NCBI RefSeq assembly: GCF_001611555.1
Contig: NZ_LSGP01000020.1
Coordinates: forward strand, 32,001-96,000
Direction: 5' to 3'
Length of the DNA: 64,000 nucleotides
DNA from: Anaerosporomusa subterranea
GTDB lineage: Bacteria > Bacillota > Negativicutes > Sporomusales > Acetonemataceae
The notes below the pieces were generated by a model, which was given only the letters and a program-made list of their open reading frames with translations, did no database searches and was not told the origin of the DNA. The stretch's first letter is position 1, and each line of letters opens with the position of its first letter. The position numbers and the translations under genes are program-made. Positions 24,645 through 33,329 of this stretch are shown here, in pieces.

Positions 24645-25385
24645 TTAAATAGTCATTGCTCCATCAATGCTGAGCACCGTTCCATTGATATACTTCGCAT
24701 CATCAGAAGCCAAGAAAGCATAGGCGGCGGCAATTTCTTCCGGTTCACCCAGGCGACCGGCTGGCACTTTAATCAGTAATTTTTCCTTTAGCACCTGTTC
24801 CGGGATTTTCTTGACCATTTCAGTAGCAATAACGCCAGGAGCCACACAATTGAACCGGAGTCCGTCTTTGGCCATTTCTTTGGCCCAGGTTTTCGTCATA
24901 CCGATGACTGCCCACTTAGTAGCCGCGTAATTGGTCTGACCCAGATTTCCATAAATGCCGGCAATGGATGATGCGGTCAGCACAACGCCGGCTTTTCGGC
25001 TAAGCATATGGGGCAAAACCGCCGATGCGCAGTTAAATACACCATTTAGATTGACATTGATGACGAGATCAAACACTTCCTTAGTCATCTTTTTCATCAT
25101 TGCATCTTTCGTGATACCCGCGTTATTGACCAATACATCAATCTGTCCAAACTTCTCTAACGCGAGATCAACCATCGCCTGTACGCTCTCCGGTTTTGTA
25201 ACATCAACTTGCACATACGCTGCCTCACCGCCGATAGCCGCAATCTCGGCCAGTACGGCTGCTCCGTCAGCAAAATCAGCCACGACAATTTTAGCGCCTT
25301 CCTCAGCAAACCGAACTGCTGTAGCCCGTCCGATACCGTTAGCACCGCCAGTGACAATAACCACTTTACCCTGTAGTCCTCGCAT
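24645..25385 (-). CDS. short-chain dehydrogenase, acetoacetyl-CoA/3-oxoacyl reductase type
   Basis: 246-residue classical SDR: nucleotide motif TGGANGIGRA near the start, NNAGIT, catalytic Ser in TASSIAG and the YAATK active-site pair, then CVAPGVIATEMV and a C-terminal INGTVLSIDGAMTI. Most like FabG/PhaB-type 3-hydroxyacyl dehydrogenases. In this operon it likely interconverts 3-hydroxybutyryl-CoA and acetoacetyl-CoA. Located 26 bases after the CoA-transferase. Confidence 0.9.
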   Translation of the reverse strand: MRGLQGKVVIVTGGANGIGRATAVRFAEEGAKIVVADFADGAAVLAEIAAIGGEAAYVQVDVTKPESVQAMVDLALEKFGQIDVLVNNAGITKDAMMKKMTKEVFDLVINVNLNGVFNCASAVLPHMLSRKAGVVLTASSIAGIYGNLGQTNYAATKWAVIGMTKTWAKEMAKDGLRFNCVAPGVIATEMVKKIPEQVLKEKLLIKVPAGRLGEPEEIAAAYAFLASDDAKYINGTVLSIDGAMTI

Positions 25386-25411
25386 ATTCTATCTCTCCTT
25401 TATTTTTACTG

Positions 25412-26977
25412 TTATGAATGAGCGTTAATGATTGCTGCCAGGCCGCCCCATATCTCCTGGAAGATAGCCGGGTCCATCTGCTTTACCTGATTTATAATCG
25501 GTTTGAAGTCCATGTGCTGCAGAATATCCTTCTCAATATCAATGCCTGGGGCAACCTCAATCAGTTCTACACCCGCCGCTGTCAATTGGAAGACGGCGCG
25601 TTCTGTTACATACAACACGGGCTGACCTACTTTGGCGGCGTATTTACCGCTAAACGTGATCTGTTCCACGTCTTGGAGGAATTTTTTATTCTTTCCTTCC
25701 TGCACAATGACGAGCTTGCTATTCTCCACCTTAACCTTGAGACCACCGGCGGTGAACGTACCGCAGTACACGACTTTTTTGGCAGTTTGGGTTATATTGA
25801 TGAAACCGCCACAGCCTGCTGTCTTAGGACCAAACTTGCTGACATTGATATTGCCGAAGCGGTCCATTTGCGCCAGTCCCAAAAAGCCGACATCAATGCC
25901 GCCGCCATCATAAAAATCAAACTGGTAGGCCATTTCGATGACTGCCTCGGCATTCACGCCATGACCAAAATCCAGCCCACCAGCCGGTATGCCGCCAATC
26001 ATCCCTGCCTCGGTGGTCAAGGTCATCAGATAATCTACCTTTTCTTCTGCCGCTACACCGGCAATACCCTCCGGCATGCCGATTCCTAAGTTAACGGCCG
26101 CATTGGACACAAGTTCCATGGCTGCTCTACGGGCGATAATCTTCCGTTCATCCATCTCCAGCGGTTTGATGGAATCAACAGGCACTTTAATGTCGCCGGC
26201 AAAAGCAGGATTAAAATAGGTACCCATGGTCTGATAATGGTTTTCCGGCTTAGCGACAACCAGGTAATCGACAAACAGCCCCGGCACTTTAACCATCTTC
26301 GGATGTAAGCTGCCAGCCTTTACGATATGCTCCACTTGGGCAATGACGATGCCGCCACAGGCTTTAGCCGCTTGCGCAACAGAAATCGTTTCTAACAATA
26401 TGCCTTCACGATGAAGCGTCAGATTGCCATCTTCATCTGCTATAGAGCCGCGAATAATTGCCACATCGACTTTAGGCGCTTTGTAATACAGCCATTCTTC
26501 TGCATCAAACTCCACAACCTGCACGAGATCTTCGACAGCCTTGTTAGTAATTTTTCCGCCTTCCACCCGCGGATCGACAAATGTGCCTAACCCTACTTTT
26601 GTTATCAAGCCTGGCCGCTTGCCAGCTATATTTCTCGGCATCAGTGTCAAAACACCTTGCGGCAAGTTATATGCTTCAATCCTATTCTCTATAATCAGCT
26701 GGTTAATGTCTTGTCCGCCTACGCCGAAGTGCCCAGCAACAATACGCTTGAGCAAACCTTCCTTTGCGAAATGCTGTATGCCACGATCCCTGCAGTTGCC
26801 GATACCAGCAGCGTGATAGACCGTCAAATTACGAGGATGGCCAGTCGCAAGGAAGCTTTCTTTAATGCCAATTGCTACTTCCTCCGCATAACCGGCAAGT
26901 CCAAAGCCGCAAGTATAAATTGTCGCGTCATCGTGAACTAGCTCGCCAACTGCATTCGATGCAATTACTTTAATCAT
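25412..26977 (-). CDS. acetate/propionate-type CoA-transferase (fused alpha-beta, YdiF family)
   Basis: 521 residues, matching fused family I CoA-transferases that activate short-chain acids using acetyl-CoA or propionyl-CoA. N-terminal half contains TIYTCGFGLAGYAEEVAIGIKESF and HAAGIGNCRDRGIQHFA; the C-terminal half has MELVSNAAVNLGIGMPEGIAGVAAEE and TLTTEAGMIGGIPAGGLDFGHG, the Glu region of the catalytic glutamyl-CoA. Start overlaps the thiolase stop in TAATG, implying translational coupling. Would activate the acid imported by the GntP permease. Confidence 0.92.
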   Translation of the reverse strand: MIKVIASNAVGELVHDDATIYTCGFGLAGYAEEVAIGIKESFLATGHPRNLTVYHAAGIGNCRDRGIQHFAKEGLLKRIVAGHFGVGGQDINQLIIENRIEAYNLPQGVLTLMPRNIAGKRPGLITKVGLGTFVDPRVEGGKITNKAVEDLVQVVEFDAEEWLYYKAPKVDVAIIRGSIADEDGNLTLHREGILLETISVAQAAKACGGIVIAQVEHIVKAGSLHPKMVKVPGLFVDYLVVAKPENHYQTMGTYFNPAFAGDIKVPVDSIKPLEMDERKIIARRAAMELVSNAAVNLGIGMPEGIAGVAAEEKVDYLMTLTTEAGMIGGIPAGGLDFGHGVNAEAVIEMAYQFDFYDGGGIDVGFLGLAQMDRFGNINVSKFGPKTAGCGGFINITQTAKKVVYCGTFTAGGLKVKVENSKLVIVQEGKNKKFLQDVEQITFSGKYAAKVGQPVLYVTERAVFQLTAAGVELIEVAPGIDIEKDILQHMDFKPIINQVKQMDPAIFQEIWGGLAAIINAHS

Positions 26978-28203
26978 TACTCGCCCTCCTTGGGAACTGT
27001 TTCTACTAGCATGGCAATTCCTTGACCGCCGCCGATACAGAGGCTGGCAACGCCATACCGTCCACCACGACGTTTCAGTTCATAAATGAGTGTCGTTAGG
27101 ATCCGGCTGCCGCTAGACCCCAGCGCATGCCCCAGCGCAACAGCGCCACCATTAACATTGACTCGCTCATATAACGGGCTGCCAGGATACATTCCGAGTT
27201 CCTTCAACACGCCGAGCGCCTGTCCCGAAAAGGCTTCATTGATTTCGAACAGATCGATATCCTCTACCTGCAGCCCGGCCTTTTTCAAGACAGTCTGGAT
27301 AGCGCTCACCGGCCCAAGGCCCATCACACGCGGGTCCAAACCAGTAACCGCGTGAGCAACAATCCGTGCCAAAGGATCCAGTCCTAACTCACGGCATTTT
27401 GTTTCAGACATGACAACAACTGCAGAAGCGCCGTCATTCATCCCTGAGGCATTACCAGCAGTCACCGTCCCGTCTTTCTGAAATGCTGGCTTCAGTTTCG
27501 CCAATGCATCCAGACTGGCATTCGGCTTCGGATACTCATCCGTTTCAAAAATGATCTTTTCTTTCTTGCTGACCACTTCAAACGGGACAATCTCCTCTGT
27601 AAATCTACCCGCACTGATGGCCGCCACGGCTTTGCGCTGACTAGTAAGGGCAAACTCATCCTGATCTTGACGGGAAATGCCGTGCCGGGCAACGACGTTC
27701 TCTGCGGTAATGCCCATGTTGACGCCGGGATATAGCTCAGGCGGCTGGCAGTTTTCAACCCCTTTGGCAAATGCGTCGTAAACCATCGAATGTCCCATAC
27801 GAAAACCCTCATAGCGTGCGGAAGGCTGCATATAATACACAGCGCGGGACATGCTCTCTGCACCGCCAGCGATCAGAATCTCAGCATTCCCAGTCTGGAT
27901 CTCTTGCGTTGCGGAGATAATTGCCTGCAGACCGGAGCCACACTGACGGTCAACCGTAAAGGCAGGTGTGGCTTCATTAAGGCCAGCCAGTAAGGACGCG
28001 ACCCGCGCCATATTCGGGGCTTCGGCTGAGGGCAAAGCGTGGCCCATGATGACTGAATCGATGTGCTCAGGCTCGAGTTTTGACCGTTTTATGGCTTCTT
28101 TAATTACAGCGCTAGCCAACGTCTGCACTGGTACGGTTTTTAAAGAGCCAAGATACGATCCGACTGCTGTCCGAGCGGCGCTAGTTATTACACATTGTTC
28201 CAT
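26977..28203 (-). CDS. acetyl-CoA C-acetyltransferase (thiolase)
   Basis: About 408 residues with thiolase landmarks: DRQCGSGLQAI (nucleophilic Cys), NVNGGAVALGHALGSSGSRI (His) and SLCIGGGQG (second Cys) near the end. The ATG at 28203 is preceded by TTGGAGGAATGTAAT; an in-frame TTG 15 bases earlier overlaps that ribosome binding site. Cleaves acetoacetyl-CoA to two acetyl-CoA or condenses them. Second gene of the operon, 56 bases after the GntP gene. Confidence 0.93.
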   Translation of the reverse strand: MEQCVITSAARTAVGSYLGSLKTVPVQTLASAVIKEAIKRSKLEPEHIDSVIMGHALPSAEAPNMARVASLLAGLNEATPAFTVDRQCGSGLQAIISATQEIQTGNAEILIAGGAESMSRAVYYMQPSARYEGFRMGHSMVYDAFAKGVENCQPPELYPGVNMGITAENVVARHGISRQDQDEFALTSQRKAVAAISAGRFTEEIVPFEVVSKKEKIIFETDEYPKPNASLDALAKLKPAFQKDGTVTAGNASGMNDGASAVVVMSETKCRELGLDPLARIVAHAVTGLDPRVMGLGPVSAIQTVLKKAGLQVEDIDLFEINEAFSGQALGVLKELGMYPGSPLYERVNVNGGAVALGHALGSSGSRILTTLIYELKRRGGRYGVASLCIGGGQGIAMLVETVPKEGE

Positions 28204-28259
28204 ATTACATTCCTCCAAAATTGTTTGTCCCTTTGTATGAATCAGAGTACCTCACACGA

Positions 28260-29570
28260 CTAGTAAAGGACCACACCAACAAAGACCACTGCTACCATCA
28301 CAAAGAACGTGCCTACACAATGCCCCCACCAAACGTGTTTATAGGCTTGCTTGTGGGTTAATCCGGCAACAGCTAAAGAAGTGATGATAACCCCATTATG
28401 TGGCATAGCATCAAAGGTGCCGGCAGATATTGCCACAATCCGATGCAACATCTCGGGGTTTAACCCCATGGCGGCGTATTTGCCAACCAATGTCTCCAGT
28501 ACTATCGCCATGCCACCTGACGCCGAACCGGTGATGGCTGTCATCAGAAATGTCGCTACCGATAACGAAATCGTAGGGTGGCCGGGAATTGACATCAAAA
28601 AGTCGGTAATCACTTTGAACCCGGAACTAGCGGCAACAGTCATGCCATACCCTACGTCAGCGCATGTATTGATAACAGGGATGGCGGTATTACTGGCGCC
28701 TGCATTCCAAGTGGCCATCGGATTCGCTACATACTGCCAAAAGATCACAGCCGCCACCAGGCAACCGATAATCAACGCCCAGACGATATCCACTTTAAAC
28801 ACATTCAATGCGGCGATTAGCACAATCGGTGGAATCAGACTGGTGAATACTCCCGGTAGTACGCGGGTAGCCGTGGCCTCCGCAGCAGCAGTAGCCACAG
28901 TAGCAGCAATCTCATTACTTTCATAGCCTTCACCGCGGGCATTGCATTTCTCTAAGGCATACTTCATGTACGCAACATTCCATAAGGTGATAAGCGCTGC
29001 GGCAATTAGCCCTAGCAGAGGCGCTGCGGTAGCTGTTGTTCCCAGGTATTTCATCGGCATGATGTTCAAAATCGATGGTGAGCCTGGCATCATCGTCATC
29101 GAGATTGAGCCAATGCCAAAAATGAACGCCGCGATAAACATGTGCCAAGGAATGTTCATCTCTTTAAATAGCGGCCTGGCGATTGGCATTACCGCAAAAA
29201 TGACGACAAACAAGCTTACTCCACCCAGCGTCAGAGTCAGGGTGATAAAGGCAATCGCCAGCAGTACATACAGCGGCTTATTATGGCCGATTATCTTCAG
29301 TATCCCTGCCGCAACCGATTTGGCAGCCCCACTATCGTCCATATATTTGCCAAAGACTGATGCAAATAGGAAAACAAAGTAAAACTTGCTGGCGTAGTTC
29401 ACAAAGCCCTTCATGTATGGGCCCATTAAGGTGTCCAGCACTCCCATATCGGAAAAAACGGAAACAATGACTACTGCCAAAGGCGCGATCAGCATAATTC
29501 CCATTCCCCGCAAGGCAAGAATGACAATGACCGCTAGAGAAAGTAAAATACCGACGACACTTAATAACAT
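28260..29570 (-). CDS. GntP-family permease, probable short-chain hydroxyacid importer
   Basis: About 436 residues, 12 or more hydrophobic helices. Landmarks: GMGIMLIAPLAVVIVSVFSDMG, FVFLFASVFGKYMDDSGAAKSVA, SMTMMPGSPSILNIMPMKYLGT and ASGGMAIVLETLVGKY, with DAMPHNGVIITSLAVAG near the end. Start chosen at 29570, which has AAGGAGGG seven bases upstream. Family members carry gluconate or D-3-hydroxybutyrate; operon partners favour a 3-hydroxy or short-chain fatty acid. First gene after a sigma-54 promoter. Confidence 0.85.
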   Translation of the reverse strand: MLLSVVGILLSLAVIVILALRGMGIMLIAPLAVVIVSVFSDMGVLDTLMGPYMKGFVNYASKFYFVFLFASVFGKYMDDSGAAKSVAAGILKIIGHNKPLYVLLAIAFITLTLTLGGVSLFVVIFAVMPIARPLFKEMNIPWHMFIAAFIFGIGSISMTMMPGSPSILNIMPMKYLGTTATAAPLLGLIAAALITLWNVAYMKYALEKCNARGEGYESNEIAATVATAAAEATATRVLPGVFTSLIPPIVLIAALNVFKVDIVWALIIGCLVAAVIFWQYVANPMATWNAGASNTAIPVINTCADVGYGMTVAASSGFKVITDFLMSIPGHPTISLSVATFLMTAITGSASGGMAIVLETLVGKYAAMGLNPEMLHRIVAISAGTFDAMPHNGVIITSLAVAGLTHKQAYKHVWWGHCVGTFFVMVAVVFVGVVLY

Positions 29571-29613
29571 AAAAACCCTCCTTGTATTTTTTTTGCGACT
29601 GATCATGATATAG

Positions 29614-29630
29614 TGCAAGGATCATGCCAA
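29614..29630 (-). promoter_or_regulatory. sigma-54 promoter of the gntP-thiolase-maoC operon
   Basis: Minus strand reads TTGGCATGATCCTTGCA: GG and GC separated by exactly 10 bases and a full TTGC -12 element, the best match of the three promoters. It is 44 bases before the gntP start. A dyad GTTG-N5-CAAC at 29763-29775, about 135 bases upstream, may bind the adjacent EBP. Confidence 0.85.
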
Positions 29631-29644
29631 AATAGAAATGAGAA

Positions 29645-29689
29645 AACCCCAGCAAAGCCTTGACTAAAAGCCAAGGTTTTGCTGGGGTT
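29645..29689 (-). terminator. hairpin terminator of the PAS-EBP gene
   Basis: Long stem AACCCCAGCAAAGCCTTG / CCAAGGTTTTGCTGGGGTT with an 8-base loop, ending in TTTTCTCATTT on the minus strand. It separates the EBP transcript from the downstream sigma-54 promoter. Confidence 0.8.
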
Positions 29690-29782
29690 AGATAAACAGA
29701 TGGACTTACCATTATTTTTTGTAGCTATTACGCTACTAAAATTGTCGCAATTCAGCGAATTTGTTGTTTCGCAACGACACCC

Positions 29783-31213
29783 CTATTTATCTTGTACTTT
29801 GCGGTATAAAACCGTACGGTGGATGCCGAGTTTTTTTGCGGCCTCCGCAATCTTTCCATTACATTCTGCGAGAACTTGATGGATATATTCTTCCTCGACT
29901 GCTTGCAGAACGCTTTTTAGGCTGCCGCTATAGGATATTTTGGTCTCATTACGATCCAGCGATAGTGGTGATGAATCTTTTGCACTTAGGCCAAATTCCT
30001 CCTCAAAGTCAAGATCGTCGGTAGGCGATGTGAGAACAAGCCTTTCAATAACATTGCGTAGTTCCCGCACATTTCCTGGCCAGTTGTATGCAAGAAAGAC
30101 ATCCAGTATTTGCTGACGCAGAACTTTCGCATAACCATATTTTTTATTGAACTCTTCTAAAAAGCACCGGGACAGAGCTACGACATCTTCTGACCGGTCT
30201 CTTAACGGCGGTATATGGACAGGGATCACATTAAGCCGGTAATACAAATCGCCACGAAATGACTTTTGGCTAACCATGTGCTTAAGGTCTCGATTGGTTG
30301 CGGACAATAATCGCACATCCACTTTTTGCACCGTGGTTCCGCCCACGCGTTGCACTTCCCCCGTTTCTAATACTCGTAACAGCTTAGATTGCAGCGATAG
30401 CGGCATTTCGCCAATCTCATCGAGGAACAATGTCCCCTTATCGGCAAGCTCAAATAGACCCGGCTTCCCTTGTGAGTTAGCACCGGTAAATGCTCCTCTT
30501 GTGTAGCCAAAGAATTCCGATTCCAATAACTCATTGGGGATAGCAGCACAATTTACCGGAATAAACGGTTCTTTAACCCGGGGACTATTGCGGTGGATAT
30601 GCCTGGCGATAACCTCCTTGCCTGTCCCTGACTCGCCAAAAAGAATTATCGTGCTATCTGTTTTAGCGATTATTCCAATTTTGTAAAGGATTTGTCGCAT
30701 AGCTGTACTTTCCGCTATCAGTTGTTTGTTATCCAGCTTAAAATCGCCCAAATAATTGACAGCGCTTTTATAACGGTTAGTTTGAGCCCGTTCTTGTTCT
30801 AATGTTGCGATAAATTTATCGACCGAGTCTTTATCCCGGCTATTAGTGACGACCATCGTAATCTCCCCGTTTTCATCAATTAGGGGAGTGCTTGTTGACA
30901 TGAGATTGAGACCATGCGCCGTTCTGACGAGACCAGTAACCATTGTCCTGCTCTCAATAGCTGCCAGTGCAGTCGAAGGGCGATATACTCCCTTTTCCAC
31001 CAGTTCTCTGACGTTTTTCCCAATGATGTCCTCATGATCGACTTGCAACATCCGGCTTGCCGCCCGATTCGCCATTACCACCTTGCCGAAACGGTCAATA
31101 ACCCATATCGAGTCATAAGAGTTATCAAAAATCTGATCAAGAGTAACCGTTTCACTTAAGTTCTGCATTACAGCGTTTCCTTGTGAATCCGTGTCTTGCA
31201 AAATGTTCGCCAT
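29783..31213 (-). CDS. PAS-domain sigma-54 enhancer-binding regulator
   Basis: 476 residues: PAS domain about 27-125 (FDNSYDSIWVIDRFGKVVMANRAA), linker coiled region, AAA+ ATPase with GESGTGKE near 195 and GAFTGA near 240, and a C-terminal Fis helix-turn-helix (EAAKKLGIHRTVLYRKVQDK). Activates sigma-54 promoters, probably the one at 29614 driving the gntP operon that follows it in the same direction. It lacks the PrpR_N domain of the other two EBPs, so it senses a different cue, perhaps via PAS. Confidence 0.9.
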   Translation of the reverse strand: MANILQDTDSQGNAVMQNLSETVTLDQIFDNSYDSIWVIDRFGKVVMANRAASRMLQVDHEDIIGKNVRELVEKGVYRPSTALAAIESRTMVTGLVRTAHGLNLMSTSTPLIDENGEITMVVTNSRDKDSVDKFIATLEQERAQTNRYKSAVNYLGDFKLDNKQLIAESTAMRQILYKIGIIAKTDSTIILFGESGTGKEVIARHIHRNSPRVKEPFIPVNCAAIPNELLESEFFGYTRGAFTGANSQGKPGLFELADKGTLFLDEIGEMPLSLQSKLLRVLETGEVQRVGGTTVQKVDVRLLSATNRDLKHMVSQKSFRGDLYYRLNVIPVHIPPLRDRSEDVVALSRCFLEEFNKKYGYAKVLRQQILDVFLAYNWPGNVRELRNVIERLVLTSPTDDLDFEEEFGLSAKDSSPLSLDRNETKISYSGSLKSVLQAVEEEYIHQVLAECNGKIAEAAKKLGIHRTVLYRKVQDK

Positions 31214-31330
31214 CTATTCACACCCACCTTATCTTGAATGTAAGAAATTAAATATTATGTACAGATATACTTCACCTTATAAGCTAAATCCTTTAGTCTA
31301 ATTCGTATTATACAACTCTCTAGAAGGTCT

Positions 31331-31737
31331 AATCGAATAGGAGGCTACACATTATTTGAGTAGCCGACCTCTCACACCACCGTAGTATGTACCGTTCGGT
31401 ATACGGCGGTTCAACAGGATGAATGGCCTCTTCCATGCTCATGGCGCTGCTTCTTCCTGTTATTTCCTTCAGCTTCTGCTTGAATTTCTTAGCAGGCTTC
31501 GGGTGTACCCGTATTCCCAATTCACCTTTCTTGTGGTAAAATGCGAATCCGATAAATGCAAACTAGCCCGCAGACTTATGCCTTATATGTGGTTCGTGTT
31601 CCTCAGACCGGAGCTTTGCCACCGCCTTCCTTCAGACTCCATCTCGCAGTGGACACCCTTGTCTTAAGCTAACGGTTGGCACTATCAAACCCCGTATTGG
31701 ACTTTCACCAACTAGTAAGCGCCCATGCTGGGCGCAC
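31331..31737 (-). mobile_element. internally deleted group II intron remnant
   Basis: On the minus strand the piece begins GTGCGCCCAGCATGGGCGC, the start of many bacterial group II introns, continues through a domain I-like stretch (GACAAGGGTGTCC and TCTGAAGGAAGG motifs), then jumps to the last ~30 codons of the intron-encoded protein (HPKPAKKFKQKLKEITGRSS, a maturase tail) and ends with domain V (GAACCGCCGTATACCG, ACGGTGGTGTGAGAGG) and domain VI ending CTCCTATTCGATT. At about 407 bases it lacks almost all of the reverse transcriptase (full introns are near 1.8 kb). It lies right after a terminator hairpin, the preferred target of class C introns. The region 31214-31805 holds no other gene. 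Confidence 0.85.
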
Positions 31738-31740
31738 ATG

Positions 31741-31777
31741 AATACAACCCAAGCCTGCTCGGCCTGGGTTGTATTTT
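31741..31777 (-). terminator. terminator hairpin of the MatC-type carrier, intron insertion site
   Basis: Inverted repeat AATACAACCCA / TGGGTTGTATT, 29 bases after the carrier stop codon. The group II intron remnant begins three bases beyond its downstream arm. Confidence 0.8.
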
Positions 31778-31805
31778 TATGGATCAATAAACAAACGTTA
31801 CGATT

Positions 31806-33065
31806 TTAGAACTTTAGCACCGTAAAGAACAGCCAACTTAACACAGCACCGACGACTGACATCGAGAAGCCCCAGGCAAGCATGTTGCGGAACAATTTTT
31901 GCTTATCCGCCTTGGGTCCTGCCGCGCCGATCATGAGAGCGCCCGAGGTTGAGAGCGGGCTGATATCGACAAGATGACCGGCAACCACGACTGTCATAAC
32001 CAACGCAACCGGGTCACCGCCGCCCATTTTGGTAATCAGATCAGGAATCAGCGGAATGAAGGCTGGTAAAATGACACCAGAGGTACTGGCATAGACGGAA
32101 ATGATAGCGGCAATAAAGCCGAGAACCAAGGTGGCAGTGTTTGGCGTGGAGAAATTGGCAATGATGCCAGAGAACAGCGCCATACCACCGACATTCTTCA
32201 TCAGGCCGATCAGGACTGTCACACCGCAAACCATCAGAATGGTTCCCCACGGCATGTTTTTAATGGCCTGGTTCTCATCAGCAACGTTTAACAAGGTAAG
32301 AATTGCGCCAATGGCAAAGGCGGAGAAGCCGACATCAAATTTGAACACCAGTGCCGCCAATACCAGACTGATTATACCGCAAAGAGTAAGCAACTGATTT
32401 TTTGTGAATGGAGCGACAGGTACATTTAGCACTGCGTTAACTGCAGCTGAATTGCCCTTTTGCTTCCAAAGCGCAATTCCACCAAATAGCAAATAGGCAA
32501 GAACCGCAACCGAGAAGTGGCCGAGGAAAGCACTAAAGAACATTTTCCCACCCAATCCGGTCAAGCCGATTTTGCTTACCAAGCCATCAGCTATCAAACC
32601 GGTAGGAGCAATCGGCGACATTGCGCCTGCCTGACCGCCGTTACCCACCATCAGAGCCATCAACAGCGGTGGAATACCGGTTTCTTCAGCCAGAATCATA
32701 ACCGCTGGTGCCATAAGCGCCAGAATAGAGATTTGTCCAGGGCCCATAGCTGCCAAAGTAAAGGCAACAAAAAACAGAATGATCGGCAGAACTGCGACTT
32801 TGCCGCCGACTGCCTTGACAGCATACTTAGTGATCTTATCAATGGTTCCATTTGCCTGAGCAATACCGAATAAATAGGTCACCCCGGCGAGAGTCATGAA
32901 CAGGGTGAGAGGGAAGCTGCTGGTCAATACACTCGTCTTGACCCCGCCGAGGATACTAACCCCGAAGGCCAGACCAATCGCCAGCACACCGATGTTCTTG
33001 GGCGATACACAACTGATGATCAAAGCAAAAACAAGTGCGATTAGTGAAATGACTGAGATGCTCAA
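31806..33065 (-). CDS. MatC-like dicarboxylate carrier (SLC13-type permease)
   Basis: 419-residue polytopic membrane protein resembling the MatC dicarboxylate (malonate) carrier family. Seen are VISLIALVFALIISCVSPKNIGVLAIGLAFGVSILGG at the N-terminus, MGPGQISILALMAPAVMILAEETGIPPLLMALMVGNGGQAGAMSPIAPTGLIA, and DISPLSTSGALMIGAA at the end. Start is TTG, after AAGGAGG at 7 bases. It appears monocistronic, ended by a hairpin. Likely imports a C3-C4 dicarboxylate; no catabolic gene is adjacent. Confidence 0.8.
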   Translation of the reverse strand: MSISVISLIALVFALIISCVSPKNIGVLAIGLAFGVSILGGVKTSVLTSSFPLTLFMTLAGVTYLFGIAQANGTIDKITKYAVKAVGGKVAVLPIILFFVAFTLAAMGPGQISILALMAPAVMILAEETGIPPLLMALMVGNGGQAGAMSPIAPTGLIADGLVSKIGLTGLGGKMFFSAFLGHFSVAVLAYLLFGGIALWKQKGNSAAVNAVLNVPVAPFTKNQLLTLCGIISLVLAALVFKFDVGFSAFAIGAILTLLNVADENQAIKNMPWGTILMVCGVTVLIGLMKNVGGMALFSGIIANFSTPNTATLVLGFIAAIISVYASTSGVILPAFIPLIPDLITKMGGGDPVALVMTVVVAGHLVDISPLSTSGALMIGAAGPKADKQKLFRNMLAWGFSMSVVGAVLSWLFFTVLKF

Positions 33066-33210
33066 AATAATGCCTCCTTAATTAGGTAAATCTTTCACAT
33101 ATTATGGCCTTCGACAATAGTTAGACTTTTCCTGTCAGAAAAAATTTAATTAGGTGAATTGATAAAAAATCAAAGACGAGGGCTCACAGTGGAAAAGCGA
33201 ATATTTTATC

Positions 33211-33239
33211 TTGACAAGCTTGGGTATCAAAGATACTAT
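33211..33239 (+). promoter_or_regulatory. sigma-70 promoter of the SsuCBA-like importer
   Basis: TTGACA (33211-33216), 17-base spacer, TACTAT (33234-33239), about 90 bases before the permease start. It is the best housekeeping-type promoter in the window. Confidence 0.8.
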
Positions 33240-33244
33240 TTATA

Positions 33245-33259
33245 TGATAATTATTCTCA
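33245..33259 (+). promoter_or_regulatory. Fur-box-like operator over the transcription start
   Basis: TGATAATTATTCTCA matches the 7-1-7 Fur box TGATAAT-N-ATTATCA at 13 of 14 defined positions. It begins six bases after the -10 element, so bound Fur would block the promoter. No Fur gene is seen here. Confidence 0.6.
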
Positions 33260-33329
33260 ATTATTAGTCTTTTCAGCGAGCTCTCTAGGCTGCTACGAGC
33301 TACTGTGATGGCAACGAGGTGTGCAGATT

